Positions 46,187 to 53,976 of a stretch of 64,000 nt of DNA are shown piece after piece. The notes beneath the pieces were generated by a model. That model was not told where the DNA came from. It worked only from the letters and a program-made list of their open reading frames with translations, and made no database searches. Origin of the DNA: Spirosoma foliorum (lineage in GTDB: Bacteria; Bacteroidota; Bacteroidia; Cytophagales; Spirosomataceae). The stretch lies in NCBI RefSeq assembly GCF_014117325.1, contig NZ_CP059732.1:806001-870000 (forward strand). Reading direction: 5' to 3'. Each line of letters begins with the position of its first letter. The first letter of the stretch is position 1. A program made the translations under genes and the position numbers.

Positions 46187-46447
46187 ATGAACGAGCGTAT
46201 TGATGTACATTATAATTTTCTTGAAACTTATGATAGAGCGCGCTGGAATAATTTTAGAGCTGAATTAATGAGGCTAGAATTATTTAAATATTTTGAACGC
46301 TCAATACTTAAGAATGAGAAAGTTACGCTTGTAAATCTTCCTTCTTGGGTTCGTACTTGCATGGTTCGTTTTATGCCGTGGTGGAGTCAGGAAAATTTTG
46401 ATTCGCTAACCTGGCCAGAGTTACCAGAATTGAAAGAAGTAGAATAA
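46187..46447 (+). CDS. Early-region hypothetical protein
   Basis: An 86-residue frame starting MNERIDVHYNFLETYDRARW, aromatic-rich. I do not recognise it. It is the first plus-strand gene after the operator region, so it should be expressed early. Its codon use is more AT-rich than that of the late genes. Confidence 0.6.
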   Translation: MNERIDVHYNFLETYDRARWNNFRAELMRLELFKYFERSILKNEKVTLVNLPSWVRTCMVRFMPWWSQENFDSLTWPELPELKEVE

Positions 46448-46479
46448 TTTTTTATATCAATTCCTAGTCAACCTTTAAC

Positions 46480-46719
46480 ATGTTTCAACAATACTATCTA
46501 AGCCGGGAGCAAATTGAGGCTCTGTCTATTGACGAATTAGGCCACGAATACGAGAAAGCAAAGAATCATTTAGATGCCTTGCTTAAAGTCGTGGAGACTA
46601 ATAACGCGCTTAAAGTGCCACTGTTGGATCTTATTAAAAAGGCACGCGTCCAGTACGTGCTTTTGCGTAGCCGGGAATATAGCCCCGTCTATTTCAGACA
46701 TTTAAAACTAGCTGCCTAG
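46480..46719 (+). CDS. Early-region hypothetical protein
   Basis: A 79-residue helical protein starting MFQQYYLSREQIEALSIDEL. Its stop overlaps the GTG start of the next gene (TAGTG), so the two are translationally coupled. Function unknown; it may be the partner of the zinc-finger protein. Confidence 0.6.
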   Translation: MFQQYYLSREQIEALSIDELGHEYEKAKNHLDALLKVVETNNALKVPLLDLIKKARVQYVLLRSREYSPVYFRHLKLAA

Positions 46720-46994
46720 TGTCACGAGTTGCGGCACTGGCAGAAATGGAGAGTAAGCTGCAAAGTGGGCTCTCCGATATAGGGAACGAACATAAACAGA
46801 GGGTAGCTCTCCAAGCCATCATAGTTAAGGCCAGTATGGCAAAAGAGCCAGTTCTGGAGTGGTTGGTTAAGCAGTTAAGCGGCCAACAAATTAGCCAGGA
46901 GCTACCCACTGTTAAAACGTTTAAGTGCCCGATTTGTAGCCGTGAGTTTGGCTCTCATCACGCACTTTGTGGCCATCAAAAAAGCCACAAATAG
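46719..46994 (+). CDS. Small protein with C-terminal C2H2 zinc finger
   Basis: A 91-residue protein from GTG 46719. The N-terminal two-thirds is helical and the last 24 residues form a C2H2 finger, FKCPICSREFGSHHALCGHQ, then KSHK. The spacing Cys-x2-Cys-x12-His-x4-His and the segment SHHALCGH resemble the QALGGH fingers of plant EPF-type proteins. Phage zinc fingers of this type are likely to bind DNA or a protein partner. Upstream coupling to 46480-46719 suggests a complex. Confidence 0.7.
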   Translation: MSRVAALAEMESKLQSGLSDIGNEHKQRVALQAIIVKASMAKEPVLEWLVKQLSGQQISQELPTVKTFKCPICSREFGSHHALCGHQKSHK

Positions 46995-46999
46995 AATAC

Positions 47000-47069
47000 G
47001 GAACTTTAGTATAAGGGTAGTATCTGGCATTTGGGGCCAGTGGTGGTGGTTCGAATCCATCAAGTTCCG
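47000..47069 (+). tRNA. tRNA, probably Gln (UUG)
   Basis: A 70-base cloverleaf: acceptor stem GGAACTT with AAGTTCC (7 bp), anticodon stem CTGGC with GCCAG around a 7-base loop ATTTGGG, and T-arm GGTGG with CCATC around TTCGAAT. Loop positions 34-36 read TTG, which gives Gln. The D-stem has two G-T pairs and position 26 seems to be missing. A shifted anticodon reading would give TGG (Pro) but needs a broken stem. The CCA end is not encoded. It lies 5 bases after the zinc-finger gene within the phage early region. Confidence 0.75.
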
Positions 47070-47369
47070 CAATGGCATAGGGCCATGAGGTTAAAAGTTT
47101 AGGAATTGAGTATGGTGTTAACGGCCTGGCTATGATCCAGGCCATTAAACTCTCTCTTTTCAAACGTTTAACGTATATCCCAAACCGTTATAGTACTAAT
47201 CTGTTGCCTGGTGCACCTGGCAGAAATCCATTTAGATATTCTCAAAAATAGCCTTAAAGGGCTGACTGTTAGACTATTGTCCAAAGTTTATTTTTTTTTA
47301 GCTCTGGGCTTTCTATAGAGACTCTAAAGAAATGTTTTACGGTAAATCTATAGACCGTTAAATCGTTGG
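47070..47369. other. Spacer with a hairpin
   Basis: No gene is seen. GGCCTGG (47123-47129) and CCAGGCC (47137-47143) form a hairpin with a 7-base loop, possibly ending the early transcript. An ACGGT/ACCGT inverted repeat near 47340-47358 precedes the next gene. Confidence 0.4.
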
Positions 47370-48164
47370 ATGCTGGATAGTGCTTTAAATACTATAGAAA
47401 GAAAAAAAAAGCTCAATTCCTCCATGAAACGCGAAAAGTCCTCAAAATCAGCACTTAAGCCCGATTTAGAACAGTCATTATTTAAGTTTCGGCTATTCTT
47501 TCACGAAACGACCGACGAATACAGAGCCAAAAATGGCAGGCCGTGGCTCTGGTATTCTTACGATATGCCAGAGGAGCGGGAAATGTTTCCTCCAGGCCTG
47601 GCTCCAGATCTCAGAGCACTCCACACCGAACTCCTTAAACGCGCTTATAAGTGGCCGGATCTGTTCGATTTTCTAAAGGAATGCTATCCAGTTTATCACC
47701 TGAATGTCAATGCAGATCCAACCTTAAAATATTATCTACCAAAACACCAGATTCCAAACCTTAACGATGTTTCAACCCGTTACGCGGAAACTCTGGAGGC
47801 TCTACTTTCTCAATTGGGCGTAATTGACTGGCAGATAAGACACGCATCAAAAAGCCGAACATTGCCAGGTTTTTCTCCTATCAAGCTGCCGAGCCACGAG
47901 TTTTACGGAACGGCCTATTTTGAACGAAATCCACAAATAAGCTACTGGTTTAGCACTAAAAAACTCAAGCTGGTGGAGGTCTATGATAACCGATGTTACA
48001 GCCCAAACAATAAGATAGGCACCATCGGCCAGGATGAATTTCCAGAGCCAAAAGGGGTACTCTCACCACCACCCAGAATAATACGGCCAGGCCAGGCCTC
48101 CAATGGCCGAACTAACCAGCCTATTACGGTTGGATCAATCTTAAGCCACGTTTCACAATCCTAA
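47370..48164 (+). CDS. Phage hypothetical protein
   Basis: A 264-residue protein with a basic N-terminus (IERKKKLNSSMKREKSS) and segments such as FRLFFHETTDEYRAKNGRPW and KTLPGFSP-like turns. I do not recognise a domain. Proline-rich motifs near the C-terminus (LSPPPRIIRPGQ) point to a flexible tail. It starts a run of small same-strand genes before SSB, so a role in DNA metabolism is possible. An internal ATG at 47424 could be the start. Confidence 0.6.
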   Translation: MLDSALNTIERKKKLNSSMKREKSSKSALKPDLEQSLFKFRLFFHETTDEYRAKNGRPWLWYSYDMPEEREMFPPGLAPDLRALHTELLKRAYKWPDLFDFLKECYPVYHLNVNADPTLKYYLPKHQIPNLNDVSTRYAETLEALLSQLGVIDWQIRHASKSRTLPGFSPIKLPSHEFYGTAYFERNPQISYWFSTKKLKLVEVYDNRCYSPNNKIGTIGQDEFPEPKGVLSPPPRIIRPGQASNGRTNQPITVGSILSHVSQS

Positions 48165-48173
48165 CTTATTGCC

Positions 48174-48617
48174 ATGCAGGTAGAACTTTTTCCAGCAGCC
48201 ACAGCTCCAGAGCCAGCAGCAAAAAGCCGTAAAAAAGCAGCCTCAATTCCCGTAAATCGCTCTGTATTAGGCACATTTTCCTTTGATTCCTGGGTGAGTT
48301 ATCCAGCCAGGGCGGTAAATGCAGAGGATGGATTACGCATAGAGTTTTCGGTGCCTATCCACTCGGATCTGGTGGCAGCAATTAACAACCCAGATAAAAC
48401 AGAGATCCTTTGTAAGTATCGGGTAAAAAAGGGCTTTAAATGGGGTGAACTTGGCCGTAGAGCCACGATAAAAATTGAGGCTGATTTAAGCCAGGGGCCA
48501 AAGGGAGGGCTTTATTTACACTGTAAGAGCGTTGAAATTCTCAATCCAGTGGCCATCAATAGCTCCAAGCCATCCAGCGCCCAACTCAAAAAATGGGCAA
48601 AAGCAGCAACTGCTTAA
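48174..48617 (+). CDS. Phage hypothetical protein, beta-rich
   Basis: A 147-residue protein with an Ala/Lys-rich start (ATAPEPAAKSRKKAASIP) and a beta-rich core (GLRIEFSVPIHSDLVAAINN, KGGLYLHCKSVEILNPV). The core could be an OB-like fold but this is not certain. It is 9 bases after the previous gene, in the cluster leading to SSB. Confidence 0.6.
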   Translation: MQVELFPAATAPEPAAKSRKKAASIPVNRSVLGTFSFDSWVSYPARAVNAEDGLRIEFSVPIHSDLVAAINNPDKTEILCKYRVKKGFKWGELGRRATIKIEADLSQGPKGGLYLHCKSVEILNPVAINSSKPSSAQLKKWAKAATA

Positions 48618-48670
48618 AAGATGCCCCAAAAAAGGCCGAAAAAGTAAAATTCTCCACCTAGAGCCGATAC

Positions 48671-49072
48671 ATGGCCAGCGTTAAGAGATCTTTTTTTTTA
48701 CCAGGCTCAAATAGGCCAAATAGCTCTAAATGTCTTAAAATCAATATGTACAGAGTCACGCTTAAGCTCTACCGGGAGCAGGTTAGGCAGCTCATTTTGT
48801 TTATCCCAGATCCTGGATATATCAGCAAAGCGGACACCGTAAACCGGACACTTGAGGAAATCCTGATACTGGAATGGAGAGCCAAATTAACTAGGCTTCA
48901 GATCAGAACCTGGAGCGAACGGGACAACAATAAAAAATACGGTCTGAGTCTACCAATGTCGGTAGCCGTGGCATTCTGGAAAGACCTCCAAAACTATGAG
49001 CTCACTCCAGAGCTCCGCCAATTACTCGGAGAAATCGACCATGAGTTAGTCGATGCAGGCCTAAAAAGTTAA
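48671..49072 (+). CDS. Phage hypothetical protein
   Basis: A 133-residue protein with a basic N-terminus and a helical core (TVNRTLEEILILEWRAKLTR, YELTPELRQLLGEIDHELV). The central part resembles small DNA- or protein-binding phage factors, but I do not recognise the family. An internal ATG at 48746 is an alternative start. Confidence 0.6.
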   Translation: MASVKRSFFLPGSNRPNSSKCLKINMYRVTLKLYREQVRQLILFIPDPGYISKADTVNRTLEEILILEWRAKLTRLQIRTWSERDNNKKYGLSLPMSVAVAFWKDLQNYELTPELRQLLGEIDHELVDAGLKS

Positions 49073-49091
49073 CCCTTAGTCAATTACATCC

Positions 49092-49280
49092 ATGTTCAAA
49101 ATCCTTTTTACCTGTTCCCTACTGGCAATTCCTGCCGTAATCATTTCGGCCTGCCTGGCCATTGTCATTGCCAGCTTTATGCTCATCTCCCTGCTTATCA
49201 ATCCCATGTTCAAGCTCATGGACAACTCAATAAATCAATTCGCCAAACCAGCAAAATTTAATCCGTATGGACACGAGTAA
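49092..49280 (+). CDS. Small phage membrane protein
   Basis: A 62-residue protein with one or two hydrophobic helices (LFTCSLLAIPAVIISACLAI, VIASFMLISLLINP) and a short polar tail. It overlaps the next gene by 14 bases. Function unknown. Confidence 0.55.
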   Translation: MFKILFTCSLLAIPAVIISACLAIVIASFMLISLLINPMFKLMDNSINQFAKPAKFNPYGHE

Positions 49281-49584
49281 ACAAAAATTAGCGGTGAGCA
49301 CATTCCTCCAGGAGATTGCTCTTTTACTACTGGCCAGCCAGCCAATTAAGAGCAAACTCCAAGAAGGTGCAGACAAAAGCCGGGGCCGAATTTTGGCCGA
49401 TCTCAAACCGGAGGAGCGGGTGCTTTACCTGGCCAGCCGTGATGTAATTCTAACACTAGCCAGGCAATTAGCCAACTGTCAAAATATGGACATGCTAATG
49501 AAAGTATTGCAAATAGTTCAAGGCATTACAGAGGGCAGCGTAACGGAATATAAAGAGGTAGAAAGCCAACTAATAGAGGCCTAA
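49267..49584 (+). CDS. Phage hypothetical protein
   Basis: A 105-residue, mostly helical protein starting MDTSKQKLAVSTFLQEIALL. Its start lies inside the preceding gene. Not recognised. It ends 4 bases before the next gene. Confidence 0.6.
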   Translation: MDTSKQKLAVSTFLQEIALLLLASQPIKSKLQEGADKSRGRILADLKPEERVLYLASRDVILTLARQLANCQNMDMLMKVLQIVQGITEGSVTEYKEVESQLIEA

Positions 49585-49588
49585 ACCG

Positions 49589-49822
49589 ATGGCAAAAGCA
49601 AGGGTAACACCAGCGCTGGAGGCCATCACAAATGCACTCCAGCCAACCGGAAAGCTAACCGGCTGCATACAAGCCGGATTCCAGAAAGCCATCATTACAT
49701 CTGCTCAAGGCATAGCCATGAGAGAGCACATACTGGCCACGGTGGAGCTCTGCCAGAGCCAGGCAAAAGAGCTGGAAAAGCTAAGAGCTCAACTACTAGA
49801 AAAGTCTCAATTAACCATCTAA
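49589..49822 (+). CDS. Phage hypothetical protein
   Basis: A 77-residue protein with helical character (MREHILATVELCQSQAKELE, KLRAQLLEKSQL). Possibly a small coiled-coil partner of a neighbour. Position directly before SSB suggests a role in DNA metabolism, by inference only. Confidence 0.55.
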   Translation: MAKARVTPALEAITNALQPTGKLTGCIQAGFQKAIITSAQGIAMREHILATVELCQSQAKELEKLRAQLLEKSQLTI

Positions 49823-49834
49823 ACAGTTACCAGA

Positions 49835-50290
49835 GTGAAATTAAATCAAATCCAGGCCATTGGCCGTATTGGCAAAGATGCCGTTATCCACAACCACCAG
49901 GGCAACCAATTTTTATCCTTTTCATTGGCCATTGATGAGACATACAAAAACAGAGATGGCGTAAAGGTTGAGCGGGTAACGTTTTACGATTGCGTATCAA
50001 ATCAGGAGCGTTTTTTTAAGGTGGCCAACTGGCTAACTAAAGGCCGTGAGATTCTGGTGGAGGGCAAACCATCGGTAAGGACTTATGAGAAGGATGGCAA
50101 AATCTATGGCACCATCAAAATAGAAATAAATAACATCTCATTAGGCAGCTCCCCACACGACCAACGGCCAGCAGCAGCGGCAGGAGCAGCTCCTGCAACA
50201 CAGGCAGCTCCTGCCACTCAAACGACTACAGCAGCAGCCACGGCTGGCTCCTTCACTAGTGAAGCAGGGAGCGACGATTTGCCATTCTAA
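49835..50290 (+). CDS. ssb: Single-stranded DNA-binding protein
   Basis: An SSB of 151 aa with an OB fold: NQIQAIGRIGKDAVIHNHQG, FLSFSLAIDETYKNRDGVKV, VERVTFYDCVSNQERFFKVA, GREILVEGKPSVRTYEKDGK. The C-terminus is an Ala/Thr/Gln low-complexity linker followed by the acidic tip DDLPF, which recruits replication and repair partners. It starts with GTG. It is probably the phage's own SSB for replication. The tip matches the general bacterial consensus. Confidence 0.92.
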   Translation: MKLNQIQAIGRIGKDAVIHNHQGNQFLSFSLAIDETYKNRDGVKVERVTFYDCVSNQERFFKVANWLTKGREILVEGKPSVRTYEKDGKIYGTIKIEINNISLGSSPHDQRPAAAAGAAPATQAAPATQTTTAAATAGSFTSEAGSDDLPF

Positions 50291-50314
50291 TCCACCTTAA
50301 GTAGCCATCATTTA

Positions 50315-50545
50315 ATGCTAGTTGACTCGCCTACCGAAGAGCAAATCCAAGACAATAAGGAAATACAGGACATTTTACTAGTTCGCTTCAATCTGCCATT
50401 AAACAGTAAAAAGAATTGCGACTGTAGCCACTGCAAACGCCTAAACCAGATCTCTGGAGAGATCCTGGATAACCCAGACGACACTTACAGGCCAAACATC
50501 ATCCCACAATTAGGAGGCAAAATTTCTACTAAAATCCGTCGATAA
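50315..50545 (+). CDS. Phage hypothetical protein with a Cys/His cluster
   Basis: A 76-residue protein with CDCSHCKRL near its middle, a possible metal-binding site. The C-terminus is basic (GGKISTKIRR). Not recognised. It lies 24 bases after the SSB gene. Confidence 0.5.
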   Translation: MLVDSPTEEQIQDNKEIQDILLVRFNLPLNSKKNCDCSHCKRLNQISGEILDNPDDTYRPNIIPQLGGKISTKIRR

Positions 50546-50558
50546 CCCAACCAAAACA

Positions 50559-50963
50559 ATGGAAACAATCACAATCACTTTAGAGCAATACGTTAACACA
50601 TTCCCCGATGGAGAAAAATGGTATTTCAGCTCTCCAGGCCTCAAAAAGCTGGAGCCAGCCGAGGATAGTATGATTTCTGCATTACGGAGGAAATGCGAGT
50701 TTAAAGGCCAGGAGATTAACATTCCACGGATCTGCAAAAACGTAGTAGACCGAGCGCAAAAAGGAATCCTGCCAAAGCCTTACCACCTGCTTTATGTAGC
50801 CAGTTGTCTGATACGAAAAGCGCCTTTCATTAGCTACACAGATGCCTTTGAGTTGGTCATGTGGCACGTTGTCCAGAATCTGAATGAGCGCTATAAAGCG
50901 GATAAGATCCCGCTAATTCTGGAGCTTGGAGAGAAGGAAAAAGTAAGAGCCGGAATAGAATAA
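50559..50963 (+). CDS. Phage hypothetical protein
   Basis: A 134-residue protein starting METITITLEQYVNTFPDGEK, with helical segments (YHLLYVASCLIRKAPFISYT). Not recognised. It is in the co-directional run between SSB and the structural genes. Confidence 0.55.
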   Translation: METITITLEQYVNTFPDGEKWYFSSPGLKKLEPAEDSMISALRRKCEFKGQEINIPRICKNVVDRAQKGILPKPYHLLYVASCLIRKAPFISYTDAFELVMWHVVQNLNERYKADKIPLILELGEKEKVRAGIE

Positions 50964-51011
50964 ATCACCAGCCTGGCCATCAACAAATGGCCAGGAATAA
51001 GTCATACTAAA

Positions 51012-51179
51012 ATGATTACGCGGGAACGAGTAGAACAAATCACAGCAGAATTAAAGGAGTTTGGGGAACAGGTTAACAAGACCAGAGACAAAAGCCAGGA
51101 TGTGGACGAGATCTTTATTTTGTACGGAGTCTCCAAACAAATTGCCATTCTCACCGACACATTAGAGCCACTACTTTAA
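51012..51179 (+). CDS. Small phage protein
   Basis: A 55-residue helical frame from ATG 51012, starting MITRERVEQITAELKEFGEQ and ending ILTDTLEPLL. Codon use matches its neighbours. Not recognised. Confidence 0.55.
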   Translation: MITRERVEQITAELKEFGEQVNKTRDKSQDVDEIFILYGVSKQIAILTDTLEPLL

Positions 51180-51223
51180 CCACCAGCCTGGCCAGATCTG
51201 GCCAGGCTTAACCAGTTCTTTAT

Positions 51224-51511
51224 ATGCCAAAGGGATACAATGCAGATGGCTCCAAAAAAATAAGGCCAGCAAACTCTGGCCGAAAGAAAAAAGAGGGTAA
51301 AAAGATCCACTCAAAGCTGGCCGTGGATGTAATTCAAATACTTTCAAAGTTGGATAATCCAGTGGCGTTCATTGAAAATGCGATAAGAGAGAAAGCTGTG
51401 AGAGGAACCAGCAAACGTTTGACGGAGCTACCTGGTGGCATTCAAAAAGGCACCCAGATTGATTTAATGGATATGCTGGAGCAGATTAAGGTAGAAAAAA
51501 TGATGAGTTAA
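51224..51511 (+). CDS. Small basic phage protein, possibly DNA-binding
   Basis: A 95-residue protein with a very basic N-terminal third (GSKKIRPANSGRKKKEGKKI) and a helical remainder. The position just upstream of structural genes recalls a small terminase subunit, but there is no large subunit next to it and no HTH is clear. I leave it unassigned. Confidence 0.5.
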   Translation: MPKGYNADGSKKIRPANSGRKKKEGKKIHSKLAVDVIQILSKLDNPVAFIENAIREKAVRGTSKRLTELPGGIQKGTQIDLMDMLEQIKVEKMMS

Positions 51512-51527
51512 TAAACAATAAGCTTAG

Positions 51528-52592
51528 CTAGTAGGACTCATATTCAAACGTCTCTGTCCTGTCATTACTACCCGTGCTTACTTTTTTGACGATTAGACCA
51601 TTTGAATCGGTGATAATATTCTGGAAAGCATGGGTATTCTTGCTGAATGTAACAGAGAAGTCAGTATATTCAGTAAATCTTATCAGTCCATAAAATGGAT
51701 TGGGATTCTTATCGTATTGATAAAAGATTGAACTATAACTATTGCCTAGGCCATCAGTCCGATCTATCTGAATAAGATTATCATTCTTATATGTATAAGT
51801 ATCTATTTCCTTAGAAGAGCTAGATATATAAGTTGCTTTAATCGGCAGCTTCTCATTATTGTACTCATATTGAATCATTGAGCCCAATTTTTGTGGAGGC
51901 TGTTGGTATTGAGTTGAATAATTTTTTGCCAAAGTAAGATTTCCACTCCCATCGTATTCATAAGTAGTAAGGTAATTCTCGTAAAAGCCTGTATTATCTC
52001 CATTAGGTAAGCCCTCGACACTAATTAACTGGCCAATTTGATTATATTTTAAAACAGTTCTTTGGGTTGCCTTATATATTGTACAGCATTGTTTAGCATC
52101 AGCCGTTATAAAATAATCTAAGCGCCCAAGGCTATCATAGTGATATTTGGTAAGCGTATAATATCTAAAAGTAGACGATTCTACACTCCATGATTTTATT
52201 CTGAATTTAGGTGCAGTGCCAACTGTAATACTAAATTGAGCAGATGCGCTGAGCCCTTGACTTGATTTAGCTATGACTATACCCGATACGGTAGAATTAT
52301 TGCCGACATTAGGTATGATTAACGTCGTGTCAGTCAGGTTTTTTGCCAAAGTATCTTTATAAACTACAGAATAGGTAATCGAATCTCCGATGGTTGCTTT
52401 CGCTTTTGTCCAGGTCAACTGAATATCATAGACAAATTGTGTTGGCTTAAGGTCTGCAACACCAAGTATTGGTTTAGCCGTCACAGTAAAAGGGCTAAGC
52501 TCAGGATTGGGCTCATTGTTTCTTTGGCAGGCAAATAGACCTATCGACAATAGTATAATTATGTATGTTTTGAAAATAGTTGTTATCTCCAT
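51528..52592 (-). CDS. Cargo lipoprotein inserted on the minus strand (moron)
   Basis: A secreted lipoprotein of 354 aa with a signal ending IGLFAC (lipobox). The C-terminal part has YD/RHS-like repeats (YDSLGRLDYFITADAKQC, TYEYDGSGNLTLAKNYSTQY). ATG 52592 is the natural start. A longer frame begins at 52634 but its first residues read into the spacer. The gene is opposite to all its neighbours and has a lower GC content without the phage's typical TGGCC words, so it was probably acquired separately. It could alter the host surface (lysogenic conversion), by inference. Confidence 0.72.
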   Translation of the reverse strand: MEITTIFKTYIIILLSIGLFACQRNNEPNPELSPFTVTAKPILGVADLKPTQFVYDIQLTWTKAKATIGDSITYSVVYKDTLAKNLTDTTLIIPNVGNNSTVSGIVIAKSSQGLSASAQFSITVGTAPKFRIKSWSVESSTFRYYTLTKYHYDSLGRLDYFITADAKQCCTIYKATQRTVLKYNQIGQLISVEGLPNGDNTGFYENYLTTYEYDGSGNLTLAKNYSTQYQQPPQKLGSMIQYEYNNEKLPIKATYISSSSKEIDTYTYKNDNLIQIDRTDGLGNSYSSIFYQYDKNPNPFYGLIRFTEYTDFSVTFSKNTHAFQNIITDSNGLIVKKVSTGSNDRTETFEYESY

Positions 52593-52621
52593 TGTGATTT
52601 CGGTATAGATATATAAAGTTA

Positions 52622-53089
52622 ATGCTGCTTGCATTATTTACCACCAGCCACGGCCAGCCAGCCGTGGCTTTTTTATGGGGCAGGCGAACCTGTCCTTTTG
52701 GGTGGCCTGATCCGGTGCCAGCTTTGGACTATGAACATTATAAAAGCTATCTGGGAATTTTCAAAGGCAATTACAAACGCTTTGCCTGGGAGGTTGCGGC
52801 CATCCTGCTCTCCATTGTTGTAACCTGGTTAATCGGCCATTTCTCTGGCCAGGGAGAGCTCAAGGCCTGCCAGGATGAGCGCACTATTTTACTCCAGGAA
52901 AAGGCCAGCGCTCAAACCGTTTTAGACTCCATCAAATGGAGCAAGGTGATTAATCTCAAGGAAACACAAATTAACTCGCTCCAACATGAAAACAACCGAT
53001 TACGGGAAAAGGCTGCTCTGGATTCTGCTGCTAACCACTCAGAGCTGGAGGCTATGCGCTCAATCAACAAACGGTACAAAGCAAAGTGA
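52622..53089 (+). CDS. Candidate inner-membrane spanin-like protein
   Basis: A 155-residue protein with a TM helix in the first half (FAWEVAAILLSIVVTWLIGH) and a long coiled-coil periplasmic part (LKETQINSLQHENNRLREKA). This is the layout of an Rz-type i-spanin. The next gene starts inside this one and overlaps it by 104 bases in another frame, the classic Rz/Rz1 arrangement. The true start could be further in, because the first 40 residues are unusual. The call rests on topology and overlap only. Confidence 0.5.
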   Translation: MLLALFTTSHGQPAVAFLWGRRTCPFGWPDPVPALDYEHYKSYLGIFKGNYKRFAWEVAAILLSIVVTWLIGHFSGQGELKACQDERTILLQEKASAQTVLDSIKWSKVINLKETQINSLQHENNRLREKAALDSAANHSELEAMRSINKRYKAK

Positions 53090-53408
53090 TAGCCTGGCCG
53101 TGGCCGTGGATTTTATCCGTAATGCCAGGCAGGTGGAGCTGGATCTGATTAAAGGCGATTGGGCTATAAAAAGAGAGGTGGTTTACGTGGCTCAACTCAG
53201 CAAACAGGAAACCACCATTAAGCAGCTCACTGGAGATGTGGCCAGCCTTACGAAAGCAAACGGCAATCTATCTGCCGACTTGACCAATACAAAGCAAAAG
53301 CTAGGAGAGCAGACACTTAAGACTAACCTGGCCAGGCTGGAAATTTGGGCTATGCGGGTGGCCGTAGGACTCTACATAGCAGGCAAAATAAAGGGCATTT
53401 TACCCTAA
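52986..53408 (+). CDS. Candidate partner of the spanin-like protein, secreted with C-terminal helix
   Basis: A 140-residue protein with a signal peptide (RLLWILLLTTQSWRLCAQ), a helical middle (DSLAVAVDFIRNARQVELDL, SKQETTIKQLTGDVASLTKA) and a C-terminal hydrophobic segment (MRVAVGLYIAGKIKGIL). Unlike a typical Rz1 it has no lipobox, so it may be a non-canonical spanin or another envelope protein. Its frame overlaps that of the previous gene by 104 bases. Confidence 0.5.
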   Translation: MKTTDYGKRLLWILLLTTQSWRLCAQSTNGTKQSDSLAVAVDFIRNARQVELDLIKGDWAIKREVVYVAQLSKQETTIKQLTGDVASLTKANGNLSADLTNTKQKLGEQTLKTNLARLEIWAMRVAVGLYIAGKIKGILP

Positions 53409-53475
53409 CTAAACCGTCCTTTCTGGAGCTACCTGGCCGGTGCAACTTTGGCCAAGAGTTAAGCAACCACCACAG

Positions 53476-53676
53476 ATGCAACTAGTCAAATTTATCACTA
53501 ATTCAGATGGGCCAGTACGAGAGATCCACATTAATCCTGAGTTCGTCATGGACGTAGAGCAAAGCGTACAACGGCCAGCCGATGAGAGCTTTATTACCCT
53601 CATGGATGGCCGTAATTATCGGGTAAATGTGTCGGTGGCCGTGGCCGTTAAACGCATTGCGTTAAATGGCAAGTAA
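53476..53676 (+). CDS. Small phage protein
   Basis: A 66-residue protein from ATG 53476 starting MQLVKFITNSDGPVREIHIN, beta-rich. It overlaps the next gene by 11 bases. A start at 53440 adds 12 residues of spacer character. Not recognised. Confidence 0.55.
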   Translation: MQLVKFITNSDGPVREIHINPEFVMDVEQSVQRPADESFITLMDGRNYRVNVSVAVAVKRIALNGK

Positions 53677-53971
53677 CACCAAAACCATTACCAGGAGGGC
53701 CATGTTTGCCGAAATCCACCAGGATACCCTGGAGGGTGGAAAGAGCCATATTTTCTCTCTCAAATACGCCAAAAAAGATAGTACGGTAGGCTATAAGGCC
53801 AGAGTCCGAAAGTGCTCCAAAAACTTGCCAGGTGCTCAAGGCTACCGGGGCAACATCAATTTAAACCACGTGCTCCTGCTGGAGAACCTAGACAACAAAA
53901 ATCAGCCATTCGAGATCTGCATTGATCTGATTCTGGAGTACAACGGCCAGCGAGTGGTGCACACTTATTAA
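53666..53971 (+). CDS. Phage hypothetical protein
   Basis: A 101-residue beta-rich protein (KSHIFSLKYAKKDSTVGYKA, PFEICIDLILEYNGQRVVHT). It lies 5 bases before the portal-like gene. Possibly a small structural or accessory protein. Confidence 0.55.
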   Translation: MASNTKTITRRAMFAEIHQDTLEGGKSHIFSLKYAKKDSTVGYKARVRKCSKNLPGAQGYRGNINLNHVLLLENLDNKNQPFEICIDLILEYNGQRVVHTY

Positions 53972-53976
53972 ACGCT

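Noticed and set aside
47123..47143. Hairpin GGCCTGG-loop-CCAGGCC considered as a second tRNA anticodon arm
   Set aside because: No T-arm or acceptor stem can be formed around it; it is a simple hairpin.
51224..51511. Small basic gene considered as a small terminase subunit
   Set aside because: No helix-turn-helix is clear and no large terminase gene follows, so the name is not supported.
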